Shown: positions 41,307 to 49,338 of the stretch, piece after piece | Position numbering within the stretch: position 1 is the first letter of the stretch | Layout of the letters: each line of letters begins with the position of its first letter | NCBI GenBank assembly: GCA_007119795.1 | Contig: SKOZ01000023.1 | Span: 1-53,265 of the forward strand | Source of the DNA: Planctomycetales bacterium | Lineage (GTDB): Bacteria; Planctomycetota; Planctomycetia; Pirellulales; Thermoguttaceae | DNA length: 53,265 bases | Direction of reading: 5' to 3' | Program-made: the position numbers and the translations under genes | Notes under the pieces: model-generated | The model's input: only the letters and a program-made list of their open reading frames with translations | What the model was told of the DNA's origin: nothing | The model's database searches: none

Positions 41307-43105
41307 CCCCGCCGCAACCCGTCCGGCCGTTTCTCGGGCGCGGCCCGCTCTGTTGCTTTTTCGTGCTGCTGGCATGGCCGTTGGCTTCGCCCGCCGCTGC
41401 GGCTGAGGTCCATCCCGCCGTCCTCGCCGCCGAGGCGGAGCGGGTCTCCCTCATCGAGCGGCTTGCGGAGTCCGTGGTGGCGATCTTCGAGGAGTCGGGG
41501 CAAGGCGGCGGCTCCGGCGTGCTCATCTCCCCCGACGGGTTCGCCCTTTCCAACTACCACGTGGTCGCCCCCTGCGGCTACGCGATGAAGTGCGGCCTCG
41601 CCGATGGAAACGTCTACGACGCCGTCCTCGTGGGCATCGATCCGACCGGCGACGTGGCCCTCATCCGGCTCCTCGGCCGCGACGACTTCCCCTACGCCCC
41701 CCTGGGCGACAGCAGCCGCGTCCGCGTCGGCGAATGGGTCCTCGCCATGGGGAATCCCTTCCTCCTGGCCACCGACTTCCGCCCCACGGTCACCTACGGC
41801 ATCGTCTCCGGCGTGGGCCGCTACCAGTACCCGTCGGGCACGCTGCTGGAGTACACCGACTGCATCCAGACCGACGCCTCGATCAACCCGGGCAACTCCG
41901 GCGGACCGCTCTTCAGCGCTGCGGGCGAACTCATCGGCGTCAACGGCCGCGCCTCGTTCGACGAACGGGGACGGGTCAACGTGGGCGTGGCCTACGCGAT
42001 ATCGATCAACCAGGTGAAGAACTTCCTCGGCCACCTCCACGCCGGACGCATCGTCGACCACGCCACCCTCGGGGCGCGGGTCTCCTCCGACGCCGCCGGC
42101 CGCCCCTACGTCTCCGACATCCTGGAACACTCCGACGCCTACCGCCGCGGCCTCCGCTACGGCGACGAGATCGTCGCCTTCGCCGGGCGACCCATCGACA
42201 GCCCCAATGCCTTCCAGAACGTGCTGGGCACCCTTCCCAAGGGTTGGCAGGTCCCCTTGAGCTTCCGCCGCGACGGTGTCCGCCGCAACGTCCTCGTTCG
42301 CTTAGCGGGCGTCCACGGGAGCCGGCAGCTTCTGGAGCTGGTCGACCGCGGGCGGCCAGGTCCCGGACCACCTCCCCGGCCGCCCGATCGACCGAAGCCG
42401 CCCGGCCCGCCCTCCGAGCCGCCCGCCGAAGGCGAGGAAGCGGTCCCGGAGATCGTTCGCGCCCACTACGATTCCCGCACGGGCTACGCCAACTACCACT
42501 TCAACCGCGTCCACCAGGCCCGCGTTTGGGAAGCCTTCGCCGCCCCGGGGCGGTGGACGGCCGACGACGGCTCCTGGCGGCTCTCGGCGAACCTGATCGG
42601 CCACGGGCCGGTCGAAATCCACCTCGGCCGCCACGGCGCCCGCCTCTCCGCCGATCCCGGCATCTGGGAGTGGAGCACCGATGAAGTGCTCAGCCTCTCC
42701 TCGCCCCCGCCGGACAGCGGCGGCCTGCTGCCGGCACTCTACCTCTGGCGGCGCCTGGCTACCGAGGGACTCGATGGCTTCGGCGAGATCCACTACCTGG
42801 GCACTGCCCCGCTGGCCGGCGGCGACGAGCTTCACGACGTCCTCGTGGGCCTGTACTCGGGGGTTGAGACCCACTTCTACTTCGCTCCGGCCGACGGCCG
42901 CCTGGCCGCCCTGGTGATGTTCGCCGCGACCGACGCCGACCCCTGCGAGGTCTACTTCGCCGACTACCGCCCCCTCGCCGGCCGCGCCCTGCCCCATCGC
43001 ATCGTGGCCCGCTACGGCGACGACGACTACGGCGTCTTCGAGATCGGCGAGATCGAAGTGGTCCCCCCGGAAGACGAAGGTCGCAACGGCCGCGACGCCG
43101 AGTAG
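41303..43105 (+). CDS. HtrA/DegP-like S1C serine protease with PDZ domain, catalytically intact
   Basis: The 600-residue precursor has a signal peptide (FFVLLAWPLASPAAAAE). A trypsin-like domain has a complete triad: H86 in ALSNYHVVAP, D117 in DPTGDVALIRL and S199 in NPGNSGGPLF. A PDZ domain (about 250-335: VSDILEHSDAYRRGLRYGDE) follows, then a proline-rich linker (about 350-375) and a C-terminal domain of about 220 residues that I cannot place (YDSRTGYANYHFNRVHQARV onward). HtrA proteins degrade or refold damaged envelope proteins. This is the only active-looking member of three tandem genes, so the other two may regulate or assist it. Confidence 0.92.
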   Translation: MTPPQPVRPFLGRGPLCCFFVLLAWPLASPAAAAEVHPAVLAAEAERVSLIERLAESVVAIFEESGQGGGSGVLISPDGFALSNYHVVAPCGYAMKCGLADGNVYDAVLVGIDPTGDVALIRLLGRDDFPYAPLGDSSRVRVGEWVLAMGNPFLLATDFRPTVTYGIVSGVGRYQYPSGTLLEYTDCIQTDASINPGNSGGPLFSAAGELIGVNGRASFDERGRVNVGVAYAISINQVKNFLGHLHAGRIVDHATLGARVSSDAAGRPYVSDILEHSDAYRRGLRYGDEIVAFAGRPIDSPNAFQNVLGTLPKGWQVPLSFRRDGVRRNVLVRLAGVHGSRQLLELVDRGRPGPGPPPRPPDRPKPPGPPSEPPAEGEEAVPEIVRAHYDSRTGYANYHFNRVHQARVWEAFAAPGRWTADDGSWRLSANLIGHGPVEIHLGRHGARLSADPGIWEWSTDEVLSLSSPPPDSGGLLPALYLWRRLATEGLDGFGEIHYLGTAPLAGGDELHDVLVGLYSGVETHFYFAPADGRLAALVMFAATDADPCEVYFADYRPLAGRALPHRIVARYGDDDYGVFEIGEIEVVPPEDEGRNGRDAE

Positions 43106-43124
43106 CCTGCTACGGAAGAAGTAG

Positions 43125-43151
43125 ACCACGAATGGAACGAATACCACGAAT
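43125..43151 (+). repeat. 9-bp tandem repeat ACCACGAAT
   Basis: ACCACGAAT, GGAACGAAT and ACCACGAAT follow one another directly after the protease gene. They are part of the 245-bp gap before the next gene, which holds no other recognised feature except the heptamers at 43311. Confidence 0.85.
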
Positions 43152-43310
43152 GCGTAGGGATTTGCGGCAATCGGCTGTCGGTGTTCGTTGCCCACAGCAG
43201 GAAACGCCCGATGCCGAGGGGCGCGCACTGCCTTTGAGGAACAGCGGAAGCGTGCAAACGCAACCGGGAGCCGACGAGAGCAACCACTGCTGCGCATCCA
43301 CACATCCGAC

Positions 43311-43338
43311 CACTCGCCACTCACCCCTCATCACTCGC
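43311..43338 (+). repeat. Imperfect heptamer tandem repeat CACTCGC, four units, before a start codon
   Basis: CACTCGC, CACTCAC, CCCTCAT and CACTCGC end 12 bp before ATG 43351. The arrangement parallels the ACCACGC tract before the BatA-like gene: a C/A-rich 7-bp repeat in place of a ribosome site. Confidence 0.7.
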
Positions 43339-43350
43339 CTGCTCATCGCG

Positions 43351-44364
43351 ATGGCTCTCGCCGGCGCAGCCTGCCTTTCCGGTCCGGCAGGGGCCGCCGC
43401 CGCGGCGCCGGCGATGCTCGCCCCCATCGCCTCCGTGCAGCCGAAGCTGGTGAAGATCTACGGCGCCGGCGGCTTCCGGGGGCTCGAGGCCTACCAGAGC
43501 GGCATGCTCATCTCCGCGGAGGGTCACGTCCTCACCGCGTTCAGCTACGTCCTGGACAGTGACGCGATCACGGTGGTCCTTTCCGACGGGCGGCGCTTTT
43601 CGGCCCGCTTGCTGGGCGCCGACCCGCGGATCGAGGTCGCCCTCCTCACGATCGACGCCCAGTCGCTGCCGCATTTCGACCTCACCGCCGCCGCGGAAGT
43701 GCCCGCCGGCACCCGCATCCTGGCGCTGAGCAACCTCTTCGGCGTGGCGGCCGGCAACGAGCCGCTCAGCGTCCAGCAGGGCATCGTCTCCGTACAGACC
43801 CAACTGGCCGGTTACCGCGGCGTCTTCGAGACCCCCTACCAGGGACCGGTCTACGTCCTCGACGCGGTGACGAACAACCCGGGCGCCGCGGGCGGCGCCG
43901 TCGTCACCCGCGACGGGCGGCTGGTGGGCATGCTCGGTAAGCAGCTCCGCAACGCGCTGAGCGGCACCTGGCTCAACTACGCCATCCCCATCGGAGAGTT
44001 GCGGTATTCGGTCGACGAGATCCTCGCCGGTCGCCTCGTGGTCCCCGATTCCCGCGACGATGCATCTCCAGCCGACCCCCTATCGCCGGATGCCCTGGGA
44101 GTCGTTTTCGTCCCCGAGGTGCTCGAGCGGACGCCGCCGTTTGTCGACCTGGTGCGTCCCGGCTCCGCCGCCGCCCGCGCCGGACTGGCCCCCGACGACC
44201 TGGTGGTTCTTCTCGACGACCGGCTCATCCAGTCGGTCCGCAGCCTGAGGACCGAGCTTGCCCGCATCGAACGCATCGATCCGGTCCGGCTCACCGTTCT
44301 CCGCCGCGGCGAACTGCTGGAATTGACCCTCTTCGCCGACCCCACACGGGAGCCGCGCCCATGA
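43351..44364 (+). CDS. HtrA-like pseudoprotease with PDZ domain (triad lost)
   Basis: The 337-residue product starts at ATG 43351 with a signal peptide (ALAGAACLSGPAGAAAAAP). The frame is open upstream to 43132, but that stretch is repetitive. The trypsin-like fold is recognisable (GMLISAEGHVLTAFSYVLDS; VLSDGRRFSARLLGADP), yet all three catalytic residues are replaced. The His site is S65 in LTAFSYVL, the Asp site is E95 in RIEVALLTI, and the NSGG serine is A180 in NPGAAGGAV. A PDZ domain (about 240-325: DLVRPGSAAARAGLAPDDLV) is intact. It probably binds peptides or partners without cutting them. The stop overlaps the next start by ATGA. Confidence 0.85.
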   Translation: MALAGAACLSGPAGAAAAAPAMLAPIASVQPKLVKIYGAGGFRGLEAYQSGMLISAEGHVLTAFSYVLDSDAITVVLSDGRRFSARLLGADPRIEVALLTIDAQSLPHFDLTAAAEVPAGTRILALSNLFGVAAGNEPLSVQQGIVSVQTQLAGYRGVFETPYQGPVYVLDAVTNNPGAAGGAVVTRDGRLVGMLGKQLRNALSGTWLNYAIPIGELRYSVDEILAGRLVVPDSRDDASPADPLSPDALGVVFVPEVLERTPPFVDLVRPGSAAARAGLAPDDLVVLLDDRLIQSVRSLRTELARIERIDPVRLTVLRRGELLELTLFADPTREPRP

Positions 44365-46337
44365 TTTGCCCCTCGCGGGTAGGGAGCCTCGCCCTGGCAG
44401 CCGCCCTGACGGCCGTCGCCGCACCGGCGGCTCCGGCGGATGCCCTGGCCGACGATCTCGAACGCCTCGAGGAAGCCGCCTTCCAGGCGGCCGCCGAACG
44501 CGTGGCCCCCAGCGTGGTGCGCATCGAGTCGGTCGGCGGCCGCGCGCTCCCTGGAGCGATCTCCCCCGGTACCGGTCCCACCACGGGCCTCGTTGTAGAC
44601 CCGCGGGGCTACATTCTCTCGAATGCGTGGAGCTTCCAACACCGCCCCGAGTCGATCCTCGTCCAACTCCCCGACGGCCGCCGCCTGGCTGCCGAACGGG
44701 TGGCCACCGACTACAACCGGATGCTCGTGCTCCTCAAAGTGGACGCCGACGAACCCTTACCCGTGCCGGCCTGGGCCCCCGGCGAAACGCTCCGCGTCGG
44801 GCAGTGGGCCTTGGCCGCAGGCCGCACCTTCGATGCCGAGCGGCTAAACCTCGCCGTGGGCATCGTCAGCGCCACCGGCCGCATCTGGGGCCGCGCCATC
44901 CAGACCGACGCCGCCGTCTCACCGAACAACTATGGCGGACCCCTCGTGGACATCCGCGGGCGCGTGATGGGTATCCTGGTCCCCCTCTCTCCCGAATCGG
45001 ACGACCAGACGGCTGGTACCGAGTGGTACGACTCGGGCATCGGCTTCGCCATCCCGGCCGACGATCTGGCCGATATCGTCCCGCGCCTCATGGCCGGCAG
45101 CGACCTCCACCAGGGGCGCGCCGGGGTCAGCTTCCGGCAGGGCGACCTCTACACGGGGGCGGCGCGGATCGCCGCCTGCCATCCCAACGGCCCCGCCTAC
45201 CGCGCCGGCCTCAGGGCGGGCGACGTGATCGCCGAGGTCAACGGCCGGCCCGTCCGCCGCGCCGCCGAGGTCCGCGAGGCAATCAGTCGCCTGTACGCTG
45301 GCGACGAAATCCGACTGGCCGCCCTCCGCGACGAAGAGCGCATCGAGGTGCCCCTCGCGCTCCTCGCCGAGATCGAGGCCTTCGACCATCCCCTTCTGGG
45401 GCTCCTCCCCATGCGCGAATCCCCCGCCGCGGAGGAGGGTGGTGTGGTCGTCCGAAGTCTCCTCCCCGAAAGCCCGGCCGCCGCCGCAGGCTTGCTCCCC
45501 GGCGATCGCCTCCTGGCGCTCGATGGCGAGCCGGTCGTCGATCGCGCAGCTCTGGCCGACGTGCTGAGCACCAGGTATCGCCCCGATCAGGTCGTCCGCC
45601 TCGACGTGGTCCGCGACGGCCAGACCCTTGCCATCGAGGTCACCCTGGGCCGTCTCGGCCAGGTCGTCCTTCCTGAGAGCACCGCGCCGGCCCGTCTACG
45701 GGATGATGAGCTTCCCCTTGAGGGTCCGCCCACCGGGCTTGTGGAGATGCGGGTCCCCGAACTGCCCAACGATGCCTGGGCCTTCGTCCCCCACACGTAC
45801 GACCCCGCGGCTCAGTACGGGGTGCTCGTCTGGCTCCACGGCGCCGGCGGCCCCGATCGCGAGGCCCTCCTCGACCGCTTCGGCGACCGCTGCGCCCGCG
45901 ACGACATCATCCTGGTCGTCCCCACGGCCCAGGACGACCGCTGGCGCACCGCCGAGACGGAACTCATCGAACGGTTGCTCGATCAGGTTACCACCCGCTA
46001 CTCGGTGGATTCGGCGCGCGTCGTCCTTTCCGGCGAGCAGCAGGGCGCTGCGCTCGCCCTGGCCAGCTTGGCGCGCCTCCGCGGCCGGGTGGCGGGTGTG
46101 GCCCTCTTCGACGGCATGGTCCCCGTGCCGCCTCCCCAAAACAATCCCCTCTACCGGGTTGCCTTCCACATCGTCGTCAGCCGCGCCTTCCCGGCGGCCG
46201 CTCCCTTGGAGACCTTCGCCGAACGCCTCCAAGAGCAGAACCACCCCGTACTCCTCCGCCACCGCGACGAGGACGTTCTCTCGGATGCCGATGCCGAGGC
46301 CCTCGTCCGCTGGATCGACGTCCTCGATCTGCTGTGA
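44361..46337 (+). CDS. HtrA-like pseudoprotease fused to two PDZ domains and an inactive esterase-like domain
   Basis: The 658-residue precursor has a signal peptide and then a trypsin-like domain whose catalytic positions are W90 (LSNAWSF for LSNxHVV), M121 (DYNRMLVLLKV) and Y191 (SPNNYGGPL for NPGNSGGPL). Two PDZ domains follow (about 255-335: GPAYRAGLRAGDVIAEVNGR; and 350-435: SPAAAAGLLPGDRLLALDGE). The C-terminal 200 residues are an alpha/beta hydrolase domain (YGVLVWLHGAGGPDREALLD), in which the nucleophile elbow is GEQQG, with Q560 instead of serine. So two separate enzyme domains of one protein have lost their key residues while the folds and PDZ domains are kept. This points to a scaffold or regulator. 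Confidence 0.87.
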   Translation: MICPSRVGSLALAAALTAVAAPAAPADALADDLERLEEAAFQAAAERVAPSVVRIESVGGRALPGAISPGTGPTTGLVVDPRGYILSNAWSFQHRPESILVQLPDGRRLAAERVATDYNRMLVLLKVDADEPLPVPAWAPGETLRVGQWALAAGRTFDAERLNLAVGIVSATGRIWGRAIQTDAAVSPNNYGGPLVDIRGRVMGILVPLSPESDDQTAGTEWYDSGIGFAIPADDLADIVPRLMAGSDLHQGRAGVSFRQGDLYTGAARIAACHPNGPAYRAGLRAGDVIAEVNGRPVRRAAEVREAISRLYAGDEIRLAALRDEERIEVPLALLAEIEAFDHPLLGLLPMRESPAAEEGGVVVRSLLPESPAAAAGLLPGDRLLALDGEPVVDRAALADVLSTRYRPDQVVRLDVVRDGQTLAIEVTLGRLGQVVLPESTAPARLRDDELPLEGPPTGLVEMRVPELPNDAWAFVPHTYDPAAQYGVLVWLHGAGGPDREALLDRFGDRCARDDIILVVPTAQDDRWRTAETELIERLLDQVTTRYSVDSARVVLSGEQQGAALALASLARLRGRVAGVALFDGMVPVPPPQNNPLYRVAFHIVVSRAFPAAAPLETFAERLQEQNHPVLLRHRDEDVLSDADAEALVRWIDVLDLL

Positions 46338-46652
46338 ATGCGTGGCGAGTGCCGCCGCATCGATCGCGAGTGCCGGCCCAAGTCCCCGGAGTGGCGCGGG
46401 GCGGAGGTCCCTGTACCCGCTGAGGCCGAGCGAGTTCGTCGAGCCCGCGCCTCGGTGGGCCCCTATCGGCCGCGGAAGGGGCCGCTTGCTGTTTTCCCGC
46501 AATGCCACGCAGAAAGTCCCCCGGGCACACCCTGCTCGGGAGGTGGTATGCGGTGCGCTTCCGGTTGCTGGCTCGCCGCGGGCGTGGTCTACTGGAGGTA
46601 TCCCCAAAGCGCCCCTCGTCCGCCACTCCCCAGCAAGGAACCCTCATCCCGT
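46338..46652. other. Intergenic region without a recognisable gene
   Basis: These 315 bp lie between the last HtrA-like gene and a small membrane protein gene. Both strands have open stretches, as expected at this GC content, but no domain, signal peptide or ribosome site. I see no tRNA or clear promoter. Confidence 0.45.
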
Positions 46653-46955
46653 ATGCGCCGCACCGTCCTCGGACTGATCACGCTCGCCCTGCTCGGTACG
46701 GCGGTGGCACTGACACTCTGGCCTCACCCGGAAGCAAACGAGTTCATTCGCGGACTCTGCGTGCGGGTGGGGCTGATCTTGGGGGCCTGGTGGATGGCCT
46801 ACCACCAGGTCGAGCGGCTTCCTCCGACGGTATATGTTGGGCTCTTTCTGACTGTCCTTCTTGTGGCGGCTACTCCCAGGCGGTGGTTCATTTTCGCTAT
46901 ACCCCTGGTGATCATCCTCATCCTCTCCCACCCCCGGTTGCGATTGAACCGCTGA
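46653..46955 (+). CDS. Small integral membrane protein, unknown function
   Basis: The 100-residue product has three or four hydrophobic segments (VLGLITLALLGTAVALTLW; VGLILGAWWMAYH; VYVGLFLTVLLVAA; FIFAIPLVIILIL) with basic loops and tail, fitting a small inner-membrane protein. The segment IFAIPLVIILILSHPRLRLN resembles short membrane proteins often found beside moxR loci. A weak AAGGAA lies 15 bp upstream of the ATG. It is the last plus-strand gene of the cluster and converges on the CNNM genes. Confidence 0.75.
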   Translation: MRRTVLGLITLALLGTAVALTLWPHPEANEFIRGLCVRVGLILGAWWMAYHQVERLPPTVYVGLFLTVLLVAATPRRWFIFAIPLVIILILSHPRLRLNR

Positions 46956-46969
46956 CACTGCGGTGTGAG

Positions 46970-47000
46970 GGAGAACCTGGTATCCGGAAATACCTTCTCC
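46970..47000. terminator. Hairpin between convergent genes, possible bidirectional terminator
   Basis: GGAGAA pairs with TTCTCC and GGTAT with ATACC around CCGGAA, with a CCT bulge. The hairpin sits midway between the convergent ends at 46955 and 47059. There is no long T-tract on either side. Confidence 0.4.
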
Positions 47001-47058
47001 GACCGTCTCGGCTTTCCGGTTGCTGTCCCTATGGTGGCGTACCGTGAATGGGTGGCGC

Positions 47059-48039
47059 TTATTTCTCCGCGGCACTTCCCCCGCGAAAGAGCGGCTCGCG
47101 AAGGGCCAGGAGCGTCACGAGCCCGACGGCGTTGCCATCGGCGTCCACGACGCGGGCGATGTCCTCGTCGGCCGTCTCCATGCGGATCAGGGCCCCGAGG
47201 TGGGTCTCCCGAGAGGGGACGTCGATCAGGGGCCGCAGCGGCGACAGCTCGCCCGTATCCCGCAGCGCCAGCTCGATGGTCCGCACGTAGCCGATGAGGC
47301 TCCCCTCTCCACCGTCTTCGGCGATAGGGACCACTCCCAGGCCGTGGCGGCGCGCCACGGCCAGCACTTCCTCCTTCGCCGCCCCCCGCCGCACGCACGG
47401 GACTTCCTCGAAGGGGACGGCGTATTGCGCCACCGTGTGCCCGGTCAGCGCGAAAAGGCCCTGCACCAGACTCCGCTGCGCCGGGCGCAGAATCCCCACC
47501 TCGTGCCCCTCATCGAGAACCCGCTTCAGCTCCCGCTGGCCCAGCCGCAGGCGGACCTGCTCGTGGGACTCGCCGATCAGCCACGCCAGGAGACGGCTCA
47601 GTGCCCACAGGAGCACGCTCACCGGGAAGAAGAGCACCACGCAGGCCAGGAACACGGGTCCCCCCGCGCGCAGCAGGCGGTTCGGTGCGTTGAGGAAGAG
47701 GTTCTTCGGCAGCAGTTCCCCATAGACGAACAGCAGAGGGGCGAAGACGATCGGCGCGATGAGCTCGGGGGCGTAGCCCGCCCCGGTGAACACCGCCTGC
47801 GTCGCCAGGACCACGGCCAGCGAGACGAGGTAGTTGGACAGGTTGTTCCCCACCAGGGTGGTGGCCACGAAGAGCGCCGGGTTATTGGTCAGCCACACCA
47901 GGCCCCGCGCCACCCAGTCGCCTTCGAGGGCGTCGAGCATCAGCCGCAGGCGGGCCGCGCGGTAGAAGCCCGTCTCGGCGCCGCTGAAGAAGCCGCTCAG
48001 GAACAATCCCACGGCACCGAGGAGCAGGGCCAGGGCCAT
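47059..48039 (-). CDS. CNNM (DUF21) transmembrane protein, short CorB/HlyC-type
   Basis: The 326-residue protein begins with the CNNM/DUF21 membrane domain: LFLSGFFSGAETGFYRAARL, LVGNNLSNYLVSLAVVL and IVFAPLLFVYGELLPKNLFL, the last being the conserved segment of the family. A CBS-type region follows (about 200-315: YAVPFEEVPCVRRGAAKEEV). The C-terminal CorC/HlyC domain of longer members is missing. CNNM/CorB proteins transport or regulate Mg2+, and the label hemolysin is historical. Its ATG overlaps the stop of the next CNNM gene by one base, so the two are coupled and may form a heterodimer. Confidence 0.88.
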   Translation of the reverse strand: MALALLLGAVGLFLSGFFSGAETGFYRAARLRLMLDALEGDWVARGLVWLTNNPALFVATTLVGNNLSNYLVSLAVVLATQAVFTGAGYAPELIAPIVFAPLLFVYGELLPKNLFLNAPNRLLRAGGPVFLACVVLFFPVSVLLWALSRLLAWLIGESHEQVRLRLGQRELKRVLDEGHEVGILRPAQRSLVQGLFALTGHTVAQYAVPFEEVPCVRRGAAKEEVLAVARRHGLGVVPIAEDGGEGSLIGYVRTIELALRDTGELSPLRPLIDVPSRETHLGALIRMETADEDIARVVDADGNAVGLVTLLALREPLFRGGSAAEK

Positions 48040-49307
48040 CAGTTCCGCCCCCCCTCGTCTCTGCTCTCGGCGAGCGTCACCTCGAGGAGCAACTGCCCGC
48101 GCTCGAAGGTGTCGACGACCTTAAACGCGAACGGCCCCCAGCGGCAGGAATCACCCTGCTCGGGAAGCCGCTCCAGAACCTCCTGGACCACCCCCGCCAC
48201 GGTGACGCTCTTGCTCGGCGGCCGCGGCACGTCGAAGTACCGGACCAGTCGCCGCACGCCGGTCATCCCCGTCACCTGCCAAACGCCGGGCCGCACCAGG
48301 CGGATGGGCCGGCGCATCAGCAGCCGCTCGCTGCGGCTGGGGGCGGGGGTGAAGAGGGTGTCGAGGATGTCGTCGATGGTAAGCACGCCGATCGTCTCAC
48401 CCAGCTCGTTGACCACCACGGCAACCTTGAGATTCCGCTGGCGCAGCGCCTCGAGGGCTGCCGCCACCGTGCTCGACCAGGGAACGTAGACCACCTCCTC
48501 GGCCCGCTCCTCGAGACGTTCCTCGGGCAGATCGGCGAGAGACCGCAGGGGAATCGCCCCCGCCACTTCATCGCTCTCCGCCTCGGTGACCAGCAGATAC
48601 CCGCTGCGGAGGACCTGCCCCTTAAGATCGCTTGGAGAGACGGGCGGACGGAAGGTGAGGAACTGGATGCGGGGGCGCATCATCTCGTCGACCCGCGTCT
48701 CGGAGAGGGAGACCATCCCCGTGAGGACCATCTGCTCCTGCTTGAGCACCGCCGCATCGGCGCGCGAGAGCTCCACGGCGCGCTCCAGGTCGCCCACGCG
48801 AAGGTGAGGCTCGGCCTGGAACTGCGGCCAGAGGACCCGCCGGCTGAGCTCGTTGGCGGTGTGGAACACCGGGAGCACGGGGGCGACCGCCCGCACCAGC
48901 CCCGCCAAGGGGAGCGCAACCAAGGCCGCCAGTTGCCGGGGCGCCAGCACCGCGAGGCTCTTGGGCAGCATCTCTCCGAAGACGATGATCGCCAGCAGGG
49001 AGCCGGCGGCCACCGCACCGGAGAGCGCCGGCCGCTCCCGCTCCAGCTCCAGGGCCACGATGGCCGCCAGCGCAAAATAAAGGATGTTCAGGAGCAGGTT
49101 CCAGAAGAGTACCGCCGTCAGCAGGCGGTCGGAATCGGCCAGCAGCGCCGCCGCCGCGCGTTGCGGATGCCCCCCGCGCCGCAGCAGGCGCAGGTCCCTG
49201 CTGCCCAGGGAGAAGATCGCTGCCTCGCTCGAGGAAAAGAACCCCGAACCGAGGACCAGCAGCCCCATCGCCGCGAACCAGGGCACGAACTGCCAGAGCG
49301 CCTCCAC
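48039..49307 (-). CDS. CNNM/CBS/CorC-domain transporter (CorB-like, HlyC/CorC family)
   Basis: The 422-residue protein is the full-length form. It has a membrane CNNM domain (about 5-185: LLVLGSGFFSSSEAAIFSLG; LLAIIVFGEMLPKSLAVLAP), a CBS pair (about 205-330: SLSETRVDEMMRPRIQFLTF; VAVVVNELGETIGVLTIDDI) and a C-terminal CorC/HlyC-type domain (about 350-410: VAGVVQEVLERLPEQGDSCR). A role in Mg2+ or other divalent cation efflux is the best family-based guess. The start is GTG 49307, preceded by GAGGGG. It lies 31 bp downstream of the ABC permease gene and precedes its shorter paralogue, so three membrane proteins may be co-expressed. Confidence 0.9.
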   Translation of the reverse strand: MEALWQFVPWFAAMGLLVLGSGFFSSSEAAIFSLGSRDLRLLRRGGHPQRAAAALLADSDRLLTAVLFWNLLLNILYFALAAIVALELERERPALSGAVAAGSLLAIIVFGEMLPKSLAVLAPRQLAALVALPLAGLVRAVAPVLPVFHTANELSRRVLWPQFQAEPHLRVGDLERAVELSRADAAVLKQEQMVLTGMVSLSETRVDEMMRPRIQFLTFRPPVSPSDLKGQVLRSGYLLVTEAESDEVAGAIPLRSLADLPEERLEERAEEVVYVPWSSTVAAALEALRQRNLKVAVVVNELGETIGVLTIDDILDTLFTPAPSRSERLLMRRPIRLVRPGVWQVTGMTGVRRLVRYFDVPRPPSKSVTVAGVVQEVLERLPEQGDSCRWGPFAFKVVDTFERGQLLLEVTLAESRDEGGRN

Positions 49308-49338
49308 CGTCCCCTCGCCTCCTCGCCGGGTACGCCCC

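Noticed and set aside
43132..43350. 73-codon N-terminal extension of the second HtrA-like protein.
   Set aside because: It is made largely of 9-bp and 7-bp repeats, has no domain, and would place the signal peptide far inside. ATG 43351 fits better, although the start is not certain.
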